Origin: Flavobacterium aquidurense
GTDB taxonomy: Bacteria; Bacteroidota; Bacteroidia; Flavobacteriales; Flavobacteriaceae
Direction: 5' to 3'
Assembly (NCBI GenBank): GCA_900107365.1
Contig: FNPS01000006.1
Span: 296,808 to 360,807 of the forward strand
Length of the DNA: 64,000 nucleotides
Positions 47,301 to 56,440 of this stretch are shown here, one piece after another. A program made the position numbers and the translations under genes. A model generated the notes under the pieces. It was not told the origin of the DNA. It searched no databases and saw only the letters and a program-made list of their open reading frames with translations. Positions within the stretch are counted from its first letter, which is position 1, and each line of letters opens with the position of its first letter.

Positions 47301-47359
47301 TGGAGCATGTAGGAACAAAACCTAATGTGGTTTACCATGTTAAAGTTAGAAATACTTAG
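44306..47359 (+). CDS. actB: ActB, iron-sulfur/molybdopterin-like subunit of alternative complex III
   Basis: 1017 residues. Tat signal [21 protein letters not shown] with R51-R52, and a cysteine at C70 that could be lipidated. The first about 700 residues resemble a molybdopterin oxidoreductase large subunit but without a cofactor motif I can identify. The C-terminal about 270 residues form a ferredoxin-type domain: [56 protein letters not shown] and ACSNAC, matching up to four clusters. Follows actA after 32 bases. Confidence 0.93.
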   Translation: [1017 protein letters not shown]

Positions 47360-47392
47360 AATAATTATTAATTAAGAAACATATAAAGGATT

Positions 47393-48793
47393 ATGTCGTC
47401 TCACTACGAAGCACCCATTAGAAAACCTTTAGTTATTGGTGATAAATCATATCACGATGTAACTGTAGATGTAGCTGCACCTGTTGAGGGGCCTGCAAAC
47501 AAACAATGGTGGATTGTATTTTCAATCGCATTAATAGCCTTCCTTTGGGGGTTAGGTTGTATAATTTACACCGTATCTACCGGTATCGGAACATGGGGAT
47601 TAAATAAAACAGTTGGTTGGGCCTGGGATATCACGAACTTCGTTTGGTGGGTTGGTATTGGTCACGCTGGAACATTAATTTCTGCGGTATTATTACTTTT
47701 CCGTCAACGTTGGAGAATGGCTATTAACCGTTCTGCAGAAGCGATGACTATCTTCTCTGTAGTTCAGGCAGGTTTATTTCCAATTATTCACATGGGGCGT
47801 CCATGGTTAGCATACTGGGTTTTACCTATTCCAAATCAATTTGGGTCTTTATGGGTAAACTTTAACTCACCATTGCTTTGGGACGTATTTGCAATTTCAA
47901 CATATCTTTCGGTTTCATTAGTTTTCTGGTGGACTGGTTTATTGCCTGATTTTGCAATGCTACGTGATAGAGCGGTTACTCCTTTTACAAAAAGAGTTTA
48001 TTCTATCCTAAGTTTTGGATGGAGTGGTAGAGCTAAAGATTGGCAACGTTTTGAAGAAGTATCTTTAGTATTAGCTGGTTTAGCTACTCCTCTTGTACTT
48101 TCTGTACACACGATTGTATCGATGGACTTTGCTACTTCTGTAATTCCTGGATGGCATACAACAATTTTCCCTCCGTACTTCGTTGCTGGAGCGGTATTCT
48201 CTGGATTTGCAATGGTAAACACATTGTTGATCGTTATGAGAAAAGTATCTAATCTTGAAGCTTATATTACAGTACAACATATAGAGTTAATGAACATTGT
48301 AATCATGATTACGGGTTCTATAGTTGGTGTAGCATATATTACTGAGTTATTTGTAGCTTGGTATTCAGGGGTAGAATATGAACAATATGCATTCTTGAAC
48401 AGAGCTACCGGACCTTACTGGTGGGCATATTGGTCGATGATGACTTGTAACGTTTTCTCTCCACAATTTATGTGGTTCAAGAAATTAAGAACAAGTATCA
48501 TGTTCTCATTTATTATTTCGATTGTAGTAAACATCGGAATGTGGTTTGAAAGATTCGTAATTATTGTTACTTCTTTACATAGAGATTACCTTCCATCTTC
48601 TTGGACAATGTTCTCACCAACATTTGTTGATATTGGTATTTTCATCGGAACAATTGGTTTCTTCTTCGTATTGTTTTTATTATACTCTAGAACATTCCCT
48701 GTAATTGCTCAGGCAGAGGTTAAAACAATTTTGAAAGGAACAGGAGATAATTACATTAGAGAAAGAGCAAATAAAGATTCACATCATGAGTAA
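47393..48793 (+). CDS. actC: ActC, NrfD/PsrC-type quinol-site membrane subunit
   Basis: 466 residues with about ten membrane segments. Features of the family include FVWWVGIGHAGTLISA, NRSAEAMTIF, and HMGRPWLAYW. It should bind menaquinol at the periplasmic side. The stop overlaps actD by eight bases. Confidence 0.94.
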   Translation: MSSHYEAPIRKPLVIGDKSYHDVTVDVAAPVEGPANKQWWIVFSIALIAFLWGLGCIIYTVSTGIGTWGLNKTVGWAWDITNFVWWVGIGHAGTLISAVLLLFRQRWRMAINRSAEAMTIFSVVQAGLFPIIHMGRPWLAYWVLPIPNQFGSLWVNFNSPLLWDVFAISTYLSVSLVFWWTGLLPDFAMLRDRAVTPFTKRVYSILSFGWSGRAKDWQRFEEVSLVLAGLATPLVLSVHTIVSMDFATSVIPGWHTTIFPPYFVAGAVFSGFAMVNTLLIVMRKVSNLEAYITVQHIELMNIVIMITGSIVGVAYITELFVAWYSGVEYEQYAFLNRATGPYWWAYWSMMTCNVFSPQFMWFKKLRTSIMFSFIISIVVNIGMWFERFVIIVTSLHRDYLPSSWTMFSPTFVDIGIFIGTIGFFFVLFLLYSRTFPVIAQAEVKTILKGTGDNYIRERANKDSHHE

Positions 48794-49310
48794 TAAAGTA
48801 ATATACGCCATTTATAATGACGATGATATTTTGATGGATGCAGTAAAGAAAACCAGAGCTGCTCATCATCATATTGAAGAGGTTTTTACTCCATTCCCAG
48901 TTCACGGATTGGATAAAGCTATGGGTTTAGCACCAACAAGATTAGCAATTTGTGCATTTTTATATGGATGTGTTGGTATTTCTGTTGCAACAACCATGAT
49001 GAGTTATATCATGATTCATGATTGGCCGCAAGATATTGGAGGAAAACCAAGTTTTAGCTTCATTCAAAATATGCCTGCATTTGTGCCTATTATGTTTGAA
49101 ATGACAGTATTTTTTGCTGCCCACTTAATGGTTATCACTTTTTATATGAGAAGTAGGTTATGGCCATTTAAAGAAGCTGAGAATCCTGATGTAAGAACAA
49201 CAGATGACCATTTTTTAATGGAAGTTGCTGTAAATAATAACGAAGCAGAACTAGTTTCTTTTTTCGAAGGTACAGGAGCTGTTGAAGTTAAAGTAATTGA
49301 AAAGAATTAA
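48786..49310 (+). CDS. actD: ActD, DUF3341 subunit of alternative complex III
   Basis: 174 residues: a soluble start (VIYAIYNDDDILMDAVKKTR, EVFTPFPVHGLDKAMGL) then two membrane segments. The FTPFPVHGLD motif is diagnostic for DUF3341/ActD. It overlaps actC by eight bases and is followed by actE after eight. Confidence 0.93.
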   Translation: MSNKVIYAIYNDDDILMDAVKKTRAAHHHIEEVFTPFPVHGLDKAMGLAPTRLAICAFLYGCVGISVATTMMSYIMIHDWPQDIGGKPSFSFIQNMPAFVPIMFEMTVFFAAHLMVITFYMRSRLWPFKEAENPDVRTTDDHFLMEVAVNNNEAELVSFFEGTGAVEVKVIEKN

Positions 49311-49318
49311 TTGTAGCT

Positions 49319-49864
49319 ATGAAAAGGATATATAAAATAACACTTTTAGTTGGTATAACTATTTTAGTTTCATCTTGCCACAATAATTCGGCACCAAACT
49401 ATCAGTACTTCCCTAATATGTATGAGTCTGTAGGTTATGAAACTTACTCAGAGGCAAACATATTTAAAGGTGGAAAAGAAGGACAGCTTCCTGTTGTAGG
49501 AACTATCAATAGAGGTTTTGAGCCTTATGAATATGAAAATTCAACTGCTGGTTACGAATTAGCGAAAGCTAATTTAAAATCACCTTTAACTGAAGAAGAT
49601 AGAAATTCTGGAAAAGGGAAAGAACTTTTCGAAATTTACTGTATTAGTTGTCATGGTGCAGCTGGAAACGGTAAAGGTAAATTGGTTGAAAGAGAGAAAT
49701 TTCTTGGAGTGCCTAGCTATAAAGACAGAGTAATTACTGAAGGAAGTATCTTTCACGTTGAAACTTATGGTTTAAATGCAATGGGTTCACATGCAAATCA
49801 ATTAAGTGCCCACGAACGTTGGTTAGTTGCTGACTATGTTCTAAAACTAAAAAGCCAATTATAA
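49319..49864 (+). CDS. actE: ActE, monoheme cytochrome c lipoprotein
   Basis: 181 residues. Lipoprotein signal with lipobox VSSC (C20). The C-terminal half is a class I cytochrome c with CISCH and downstream NAMGSHANQLSAHERW providing the methionine region. It may shuttle electrons from ActA to the oxidase. Confidence 0.92.
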   Translation: MKRIYKITLLVGITILVSSCHNNSAPNYQYFPNMYESVGYETYSEANIFKGGKEGQLPVVGTINRGFEPYEYENSTAGYELAKANLKSPLTEEDRNSGKGKELFEIYCISCHGAAGNGKGKLVEREKFLGVPSYKDRVITEGSIFHVETYGLNAMGSHANQLSAHERWLVADYVLKLKSQL

Positions 49865-49891
49865 TTGTTGAACAAACTGATCGTAATAGAT

Positions 49892-51286
49892 ATGTATACA
49901 TTTTCAAGTAAATTAAAAACTTTTTCTATCATCCTAATGGCCCTTGGTATATTAGGAATTGGATATGGTTTTTTAACTGCTCCTAAAGATATTCAAGAAG
50001 TTGAGAAAATTCTAGCTGCAGATGCGCATGGATCTCATGGTGCTGCACATGAAGCAACAACAGAAGCTTCACACCAGGAAGCTGGACATCACGAAGCTGC
50101 AGAAGCTTCACATGAATCTCACAATGGTGGCGAACACGCAAAAGTTGATGCTGCCGATGAGCATAAAGAGCATTTAACGCATGTATTGCACCAATTGCAA
50201 AATAAGCCTTGGTCAGCATTATATGTTGCATGTATTTTCTTCTTGCTGCTTTCTATGGGAACTTTAGCATTTTATGCTATTCAACAAGTTGCTCAGGCAG
50301 GTTGGTCTCCGGTTTTGTTTAGAGTAATGCAGGGAATCACGGCTTATTTGCCTGTTGGTTCTATCATTTTCTTTATCATTTTAATTCTTTGTGGATTACA
50401 CTTTAATCATTTATTTGTATGGTTAGGTGAAGGTGTAACGGATCCTAGTAGTGCAAACTACGATAAAATCATCGCTGGTAAAGATGGTTACTTAAACTTT
50501 CCTTTTTGGATTGCCAGAGCTGCTGTATTCTTATTAGGATGGAACTTATACCGTTATTATTCAAGAAAAAATTGTTTAGCTCAAGATGATGCTAATGATG
50601 ATCTATACTACAAAAAGAACTTTAAGCAAACTGCTGGTTTCTTAGTATTCTTTATTGTTTCTGAATCTATTATGTCTTGGGATTGGATTATGTCAATTGA
50701 TCCACACTGGTTCAGTACTTTATTTGGATGGTATGTATTTGCTTCTTTCTTTGTAAGTGGTATTACTGCAATCGCATTAGTTACGGTATATTTAAAATCA
50801 AAAGGATATTTAGAGTATGTAAATACAAGCCACATTCACGATTTAGCTAAATTTATGTTTGGTATCAGTGTTTTCTGGACTTATTTATGGTTCTCTCAGT
50901 TCATGTTAATCTGGTACGCAAATATTCCTGAAGAGGTAACTTATTTCATAACAAGAATTCAATTATATAACTTGCCATTCTTTGGTGCTGTAGTTATGAA
51001 CTTCGTATTCCCGTTATTAATATTAATCAATACAGACTTCAAACGTCTTAGCTGGGTTATTGTAATGGCTGGTGTTGTTATCTTACTAGGTCACTATGTA
51101 GATTTCTTTAATATGATTATGCCTGGTACAGTTGGAGATAAATGGTTTATTGGAGTTCCTGAAATTGCATCTATTCTTTTCTTCTTAGGTTTGTTTATTT
51201 TTGTTGTATTTACTGCATTAACTAAAGCTCCTTTGTTAGCAAAAAGAAATCCTTTCATTGAAGAAAGTAAACATTTTCATTATTAA
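49892..51286 (+). CDS. actF: ActF, second NrfD-like membrane subunit
   Basis: 464 residues from ATG 49892. A TTG at 49865 would extend it by nine residues (LNKLIVID) and lies right after the actE stop, but the ATG gives a normal membrane start (YTFSSKLKTFSIILMALG). After the first membrane segment comes a loop of about 60 residues with many His, Glu and Ala residues (for example HHEAAEASHESH), then about nine further segments. Quinol subunit homologous to ActC. Follows actE without a gap. Confidence 0.9.
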   Translation: MYTFSSKLKTFSIILMALGILGIGYGFLTAPKDIQEVEKILAADAHGSHGAAHEATTEASHQEAGHHEAAEASHESHNGGEHAKVDAADEHKEHLTHVLHQLQNKPWSALYVACIFFLLLSMGTLAFYAIQQVAQAGWSPVLFRVMQGITAYLPVGSIIFFIILILCGLHFNHLFVWLGEGVTDPSSANYDKIIAGKDGYLNFPFWIARAAVFLLGWNLYRYYSRKNCLAQDDANDDLYYKKNFKQTAGFLVFFIVSESIMSWDWIMSIDPHWFSTLFGWYVFASFFVSGITAIALVTVYLKSKGYLEYVNTSHIHDLAKFMFGISVFWTYLWFSQFMLIWYANIPEEVTYFITRIQLYNLPFFGAVVMNFVFPLLILINTDFKRLSWVIVMAGVVILLGHYVDFFNMIMPGTVGDKWFIGVPEIASILFFLGLFIFVVFTALTKAPLLAKRNPFIEESKHFHY

Positions 51287-51305
51287 TATTTAAAGAAGTA
51301 AACAG

Positions 51306-52496
51306 ATGACAAGTTTGTTGGTAATTATAGTTTTAGTTTTATTAGCAATTGCATTGTGGCAATTGACCAAGATATTTGATCTTACTCAAGTAGGATCTTC
51401 TTCGGACGATTCTCAGGTTGCATCAGATAATGATAATAATGTTCAGGGATATGTTATGTTTGGCTTTTTAGCTTTCATTTATATATTTACGATTTACGGT
51501 TTACTAAAATGGGGGCACTTAGCTCTTCATACTCCTGCTTCAGAGCACGGTCTTTTAGTAGATAATTTGATGAATATTACTTGGGTTTTAATTTTTGTAG
51601 TTCAATTTATTACTCAAGGTTTGCTTTACTGGTTTTCTTTTAAGAATAGAGGACATAAAGACAGAAAAGCATTATTCTTTGCTGATAGTAATAAATTGGA
51701 AGCAATTTGGAGTATTATTCCATCTGTAGTTTTGGCTTGTTTAATTCTTTACGGATTGTATGCCTGGAACAACATCATGTTTGTTGATAAAGATGAAGAT
51801 GTAATTGAAATTGAATTATATGCTCAACAATTTAAGTGGACTGCAAGATATGCTGGACATGATAATGTTTTAGGAAAAGCAAACGTACGTTTAATTGAAG
51901 GTGTAAATACTTTAGGGGTTGATATGTCGGATCCTAATGCTCAGGATGATATTGTAGTTTCAGAATTACATATTCCAAAAGGTAAAAAAATACATTTCAA
52001 AATGCGTTCTCAAGACGTTTTACACTCAGCTTATATGCCTCACTTTAGAGCGCAAATGAACTGTGTTCCTGGAATGGTTACTGAATTTGCTTTTATTCCA
52101 ACTTATACAAGTGCTGAGTATAGAGAGTTACCATTTATGATAGAAAAAGTTGCCAATATCAATAAACTTAGAGCTGAAAAAAGCGTTGAGTTAGTTGCAA
52201 AAGGCGGTACAGCTTTAGATCCTTATACATTTGATTATTTATTATTATGTAATAAAATTTGTGGAGCTTCTCACTACAACATGCAAATGAAAGTAGTAGT
52301 TGATACTCCGGAAGATTATAAAAAATGGTTAAGCGAAAAAACTACTTTAGCTCAGGATATTAAAGCTGCTGAGGCTGCTAAAAAACCAGCTGAAGGAGAA
52401 GGAGCAGAAGCTACTACAGATAGTACTGCTAAAGATACTGTAAAAGCAGTTATTGATACTGTAAAAGCGGTTGTAGCTAAAGTTACTATGAAATAA
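51306..52496 (+). CDS. coxB: Cytochrome c oxidase subunit II
   Basis: 396 residues with two membrane segments near the N-terminus and a cupredoxin domain. CuA ligands are visible as H in DVLHSAYMP and the C-terminal CNKICGASHYNM (C, C, H, M). There is no CxxCH, so heme c is supplied by other proteins. The last about 60 residues are Ala/Lys/Thr-rich with a repeated DTVKAV. Downstream of actF, so the alternative complex and oxidase are co-expressed. Confidence 0.95.
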   Translation: MTSLLVIIVLVLLAIALWQLTKIFDLTQVGSSSDDSQVASDNDNNVQGYVMFGFLAFIYIFTIYGLLKWGHLALHTPASEHGLLVDNLMNITWVLIFVVQFITQGLLYWFSFKNRGHKDRKALFFADSNKLEAIWSIIPSVVLACLILYGLYAWNNIMFVDKDEDVIEIELYAQQFKWTARYAGHDNVLGKANVRLIEGVNTLGVDMSDPNAQDDIVVSELHIPKGKKIHFKMRSQDVLHSAYMPHFRAQMNCVPGMVTEFAFIPTYTSAEYRELPFMIEKVANINKLRAEKSVELVAKGGTALDPYTFDYLLLCNKICGASHYNMQMKVVVDTPEDYKKWLSEKTTLAQDIKAAEAAKKPAEGEGAEATTDSTAKDTVKAVIDTVKAVVAKVTMK

Positions 52497-52527
52497 TATT
52501 TATTAAGAAAATTTAAAGTACACATAT

Positions 52528-54330
52528 ATGTCAGCAGAAGCGCACGATCACGATCACGGACACGATCACGAGCACGAACATCATCATAAAGACACGTTCA
52601 TTACTAAGTATATATTTAGTATTGATCACAAAATGATTGCTAAGCAATACTTAATTACCGGTATTATCATGGGAATTATTGGTATTGCAATGTCTTTGCT
52701 TTTCAGAATGCAATTAGCATGGCCAGAAGAGTCTTTCAAAATCTTTAATGTTTTATTAGGAGATAAATTCGCACCTGATGGTGTAATGGCTAATGATATT
52801 TATTTGGCCTTAGTTACAATTCACGGTACCATCATGGTATTCTTTGTACTGACGGCTGGTTTAAGTGGTACTTTTAGTAACTTACTTATTCCACTTCAAA
52901 TTGGAGCAAGAGATATGGCTTCTGGATTCATGAACATGATTTCATACTGGTTATTTTTCTTATCTGCTGTAATTATGTTATCTTCTTTATTTGTTGAAGC
53001 TGGACCAGCTTCTGCAGGTTGGACAATTTATCCTCCATTAAGTGCTTTACCACAAGCGATTCCAGGTTCTGGAACAGGTATGACTTTATGGTTAGTTTCG
53101 ATGGCTATCTTTATCGCGTCTTCTTTGATGGGATCTTTAAATTACATTGTTACTGTTATCAACTTAAGAACTAAAGGAATGTCTATGACCAGACTTCCAC
53201 TTACAATCTGGACTTTTTTCGTAACAGCTATCATTGGTGTGATCTCTTTCCCAGTATTGTTATCAGCTGCTTTATTATTAATTTTTGATAGAAGTTTTGG
53301 TACTTCATTCTTCTTATCAGATATTTATATTGCAGGAGAGGTTTTACATTATCAAGGTGGTTCTCCAGTATTATTTGAACACTTGTTCTGGTTTTTAGGA
53401 CACCCTGAAGTTTATATTGTAATTTTACCAGCAATGGGACTTGTTTCTGAAATTATGGCTACGAACTCTCGTAAACCAATTTTTGGATACAGAGCGATGA
53501 TTATGTCAGTTCTTGCAATTGCATTCTTATCTACAATTGTTTGGGGTCACCATATGTTTATTTCAGGTATGAATCCTTTCTTGGGATCAGTATTTACTTT
53601 TACAACCTTATTGATTGCAATTCCATCTGCTGTAAAAGCTTTTAACTGGATTACAACTTTATGGAAAGGTAATTTACAATTTAACCCTGCAATGTTGTTT
53701 TCTATTGGAATGGTTTCTACTTTCATTACTGGAGGTTTAACTGGAATCATTTTAGGAGATAGTACTTTGGATATTAATGTTCATGATACATACTTTGTAA
53801 TTGCTCACTTTCACTTAGTAATGGGTATCTCTGCACTTTATGGAATGTTTGCTGGTATCTACCACTGGTTTCCTAAAATGTATGGAAGAATGTTAAATAA
53901 AAATTTAGGTTATATACACTTTTGGGTAACTGCAGTTTGTGCTTATGGAGTATTCTTTCCAATGCACTTTATTGGATTAGCTGGTTTACCAAGACGTTAT
54001 TATACAAATACAAACTTCCCATTATTTGATGATTTGCAAAATGTGAATGTTTTAATTACAACATTTGCTCTTGTAGGAGGTGCGTTCCAATTAGTATTCT
54101 TGTACAACTTCTTTAGTAGTATTTTCTATGGTAAGAAAGCAGTTCAGAATCCATGGAGATCTACAACATTAGAGTGGACTACTCCAGTAGAACATATCCA
54201 CGGCAACTGGCCAGGTGAAATTCCTCATGTATACCGTTGGCCGTATGACTACAGTAACCCAAATCACGATGTAGATTTTGTACCGCAAAATGTACCGATG
54301 AAAGAAGGTGAAGAAGTTTTACACCACTAA
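52528..54330 (+). CDS. ctaD: Cytochrome c oxidase subunit I
   Basis: 600 residues of heme-copper oxidase family. Family motifs: TIHGTIMVFF, HPEVY with CuB-site histidine and tyrosine, WGHHMF, and VIAHFHLVMG with heme ligands. The N-terminus is a His/Asp run (HDHDHGHDHEHEHHHKD). Last gene of the operon; a terminator follows. No subunit III or IV gene is in the visible operon. Confidence 0.96.
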   Translation: MSAEAHDHDHGHDHEHEHHHKDTFITKYIFSIDHKMIAKQYLITGIIMGIIGIAMSLLFRMQLAWPEESFKIFNVLLGDKFAPDGVMANDIYLALVTIHGTIMVFFVLTAGLSGTFSNLLIPLQIGARDMASGFMNMISYWLFFLSAVIMLSSLFVEAGPASAGWTIYPPLSALPQAIPGSGTGMTLWLVSMAIFIASSLMGSLNYIVTVINLRTKGMSMTRLPLTIWTFFVTAIIGVISFPVLLSAALLLIFDRSFGTSFFLSDIYIAGEVLHYQGGSPVLFEHLFWFLGHPEVYIVILPAMGLVSEIMATNSRKPIFGYRAMIMSVLAIAFLSTIVWGHHMFISGMNPFLGSVFTFTTLLIAIPSAVKAFNWITTLWKGNLQFNPAMLFSIGMVSTFITGGLTGIILGDSTLDINVHDTYFVIAHFHLVMGISALYGMFAGIYHWFPKMYGRMLNKNLGYIHFWVTAVCAYGVFFPMHFIGLAGLPRRYYTNTNFPLFDDLQNVNVLITTFALVGGAFQLVFLYNFFSSIFYGKKAVQNPWRSTTLEWTTPVEHIHGNWPGEIPHVYRWPYDYSNPNHDVDFVPQNVPMKEGEEVLHH

Positions 54331-54338
54331 AAATATTT

Positions 54339-54371
54339 AAAAGAGACCATCTGAAAAGATGGTCTCTTTTT
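54339..54371 (+). terminator. Terminator of the act-cox operon
   Basis: 14-bp stem AAAAGAGACCATCT/AGATGGTCTCTTTT with GAAA loop and trailing T's. Confidence 0.92.
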
Positions 54372-54519
54372 GTTTTATTATAGTTAGGGTTTGGCCGTAA
54401 ATTATAGTTACAGAAATGTAATAATATTAAATATTGGGAATTTAAGATATTAAAATTTAATCCCGTTATTCCGGAATATTATTTGGAATTTAAGTATTTT
54501 ACAAACTGATTACTTTGTC

Positions 54520-54527
54520 TATCTTTG
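54520..54527 (+). promoter_or_regulatory. -7 box ending four bases before the ruvB ATG
   Basis: TATCTTTG is a good TAnnTTTG element. The ATG at 54532 lies where transcription would begin, so a leaderless ruvB mRNA is possible. Confidence 0.5.
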
Positions 54528-54531
54528 TAAA

Positions 54532-55554
54532 ATGAATGAGAACCTAGATCCCACTACAAATGGGTATAACCCAGAAGAATTAGATCTTGAAAAAAGATTA
54601 CGTCCGTTATCATTTGATGATTTTGCCGGACAAGATCAAGTTTTAGAGAACTTAAAAGTTTTTGTTGCAGCTGCCAATCAACGTGGTGAAGCTCTTGATC
54701 ATACACTTTTTCATGGGCCTCCCGGATTAGGGAAAACTACCCTGGCCAATATCTTAGCGAATGAACTTGAAGTTGGAATTAAAATTACCTCTGGTCCTGT
54801 ATTAGACAAACCTGGTGATTTAGCTGGTTTACTAACAAATCTTGATGAGAGAGATGTTTTATTCATTGATGAAATTCATCGTTTGAGTCCAATTGTTGAA
54901 GAGTATTTATATTCGGCAATGGAGGATTTTAAAATTGATATCATGATCGAATCAGGGCCAAATGCCAGAACGGTACAGATCAATTTGAATCCTTTTACTT
55001 TAATTGGAGCAACAACACGTTCAGGATTATTAACGGCGCCTATGCGTGCACGTTTTGGAATCTCATCACGATTACAATATTATACTACGGAACTTTTGAC
55101 AACTATTGTCGAGAGAAGTTCTTCTATACTTAAAATGCCAATCTCATTAGATGCTGCTATCGAAATTGCTGGTCGAAGCCGTGGAACACCTCGTATCGCT
55201 AATGCATTGTTACGACGCGTACGAGATTTTGCACAAATAAAAGGAAACGGAACTATCGATCTGGAAATTGCTCGTTATGCATTAAAGGCACTTAATGTTG
55301 ATGCACATGGTCTTGACGAAATGGATAATAAAATTTTGTTGACTATCATTAATAAATTTAAGGGCGGACCTGTTGGGCTGTCAACTTTGGCTACAGCTGT
55401 ATCTGAAAGTAGCGAAACTATAGAAGAAGTTTATGAACCTTTCTTGATTCAGGAAGGATTTATTATGCGAACTCCAAGAGGAAGGGAAGTTACAGATAAA
55501 GCTTATAAACATCTGGGAAAAATTAATACCAATATTCAAGGTGGATTATTTTAA
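54532..55554 (+). CDS. ruvB: Holliday junction helicase RuvB
   Basis: 340 residues. Walker [10 protein letters not shown] at 62-70, Walker B/DEIH at 113-116, sensor 1 GATTRSG, arginine finger region RARFGI, and the C-terminal winged helix ([15 protein letters not shown]). ATPase that drives branch migration with RuvA. The esterase gene follows after nine bases. Confidence 0.97.
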   Translation: MNENLDPTTNGYNPEELDLEKRLRPLSFDDFAGQDQVLENLKVFVAAANQRGEALDHTLFHGPPGLGKTTLANILANELEVGIKITSGPVLDKPGDLAGLLTNLDERDVLFIDEIHRLSPIVEEYLYSAMEDFKIDIMIESGPNARTVQINLNPFTLIGATTRSGLLTAPMRARFGISSRLQYYTTELLTTIVERSSSILKMPISLDAAIEIAGRSRGTPRIANALLRRVRDFAQIKGNGTIDLEIARYALKALNVDAHGLDEMDNKILLTIINKFKGGPVGLSTLATAVSESSETIEEVYEPFLIQEGFIMRTPRGREVTDKAYKHLGKINTNIQGGLF

Positions 55555-55563
55555 AAACATGCC

Positions 55564-56379
55564 ATGAGGAATTTCGTTTTATTTTTACTGTTTAGTTGTT
55601 TAATCTCTTTTGGTCAAACCAGGAATTTTCCACATCTCGCGTATGGAAAAGCTCCTCAACAGACTGTAGATTTATATATTCCTAGCGGAAATTTAAAAGA
55701 TTTGCCTGTTGTTATACTTCTCCATGGAGGAGCCTGGTCCATGGGGGGACTTGAGTATACTAGCAAACATGCTCAGGATATCTGTAATAGAGGGTTTGTT
55801 GTTGCCAATGTGGATTATCGTTATGTTGGTGATACTATTTCTGCCAAGGATTTATTAGCAGATATCGAATCAGCAGTCAATTATGTTTCTGATGTTGCTA
55901 ATAAATACGGTTATGCTAAAAAAGGATACCATATTGTTGGAATTAGTGCAGGAGCGCATTTAGCTTTATTGTATGGTTATACCAAGAAAAACATGAAGTC
56001 AATAACGGCACTTTGCGCACCGTCAAGATTAGATTCTCCTGAAACATTGGAATTTATTATAAAAAATGGTAATTTGAGTATTATCGAAAAATTAGCTGGT
56101 GCCAAGTTAAACTTGAATGCAAAAAATCCTGCATTTATTGCAATAAGCCCTTTCGATACTATTTCAAATGTACCAACATTATTAATACACGGTGATGCTG
56201 ATGCTTTGGTAAATGTGAGTCAATCTAAAAATCTTTATTCAGAATTAAAAAGCAAAGATGTGGAAACAAAACTACTAATTAGAGAAGGTAAAGGTCATGA
56301 TGTAGGAATGAATACTCCTGATACGGAAGCGCAGAATATAACCGATATTACAAACTGGATCACAAATCATAATAAGTAA
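55564..56379 (+). CDS. Secreted alpha/beta hydrolase (esterase-like)
   Basis: 271 residues with a signal peptide (NFVLFLLFSCLISFGQT). Oxyanion-hole HGGAW (54-58), nucleophile S128 in GISAG, an acid in HGDADALVNVSQS and H in GKGHDVG give a full triad. It resembles BD-FAE/lipase-type esterases of the HSL-like group; substrate unknown. It starts nine bases after ruvB, likely co-transcribed. Confidence 0.88.
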   Translation: MRNFVLFLLFSCLISFGQTRNFPHLAYGKAPQQTVDLYIPSGNLKDLPVVILLHGGAWSMGGLEYTSKHAQDICNRGFVVANVDYRYVGDTISAKDLLADIESAVNYVSDVANKYGYAKKGYHIVGISAGAHLALLYGYTKKNMKSITALCAPSRLDSPETLEFIIKNGNLSIIEKLAGAKLNLNAKNPAFIAISPFDTISNVPTLLIHGDADALVNVSQSKNLYSELKSKDVETKLLIREGKGHDVGMNTPDTEAQNITDITNWITNHNK

Positions 56380-56440
56380 TTTTCGTAAACTTAGAAAATA
56401 GTAGTAATATTGAGTACGGGTTATTTTTAATTCTATCAAA

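Noticed and set aside
49865..49891. TTG start for actF
   Set aside because: The ATG at 49892 leads directly to the first membrane segment; the TTG-encoded residues look like spacer.
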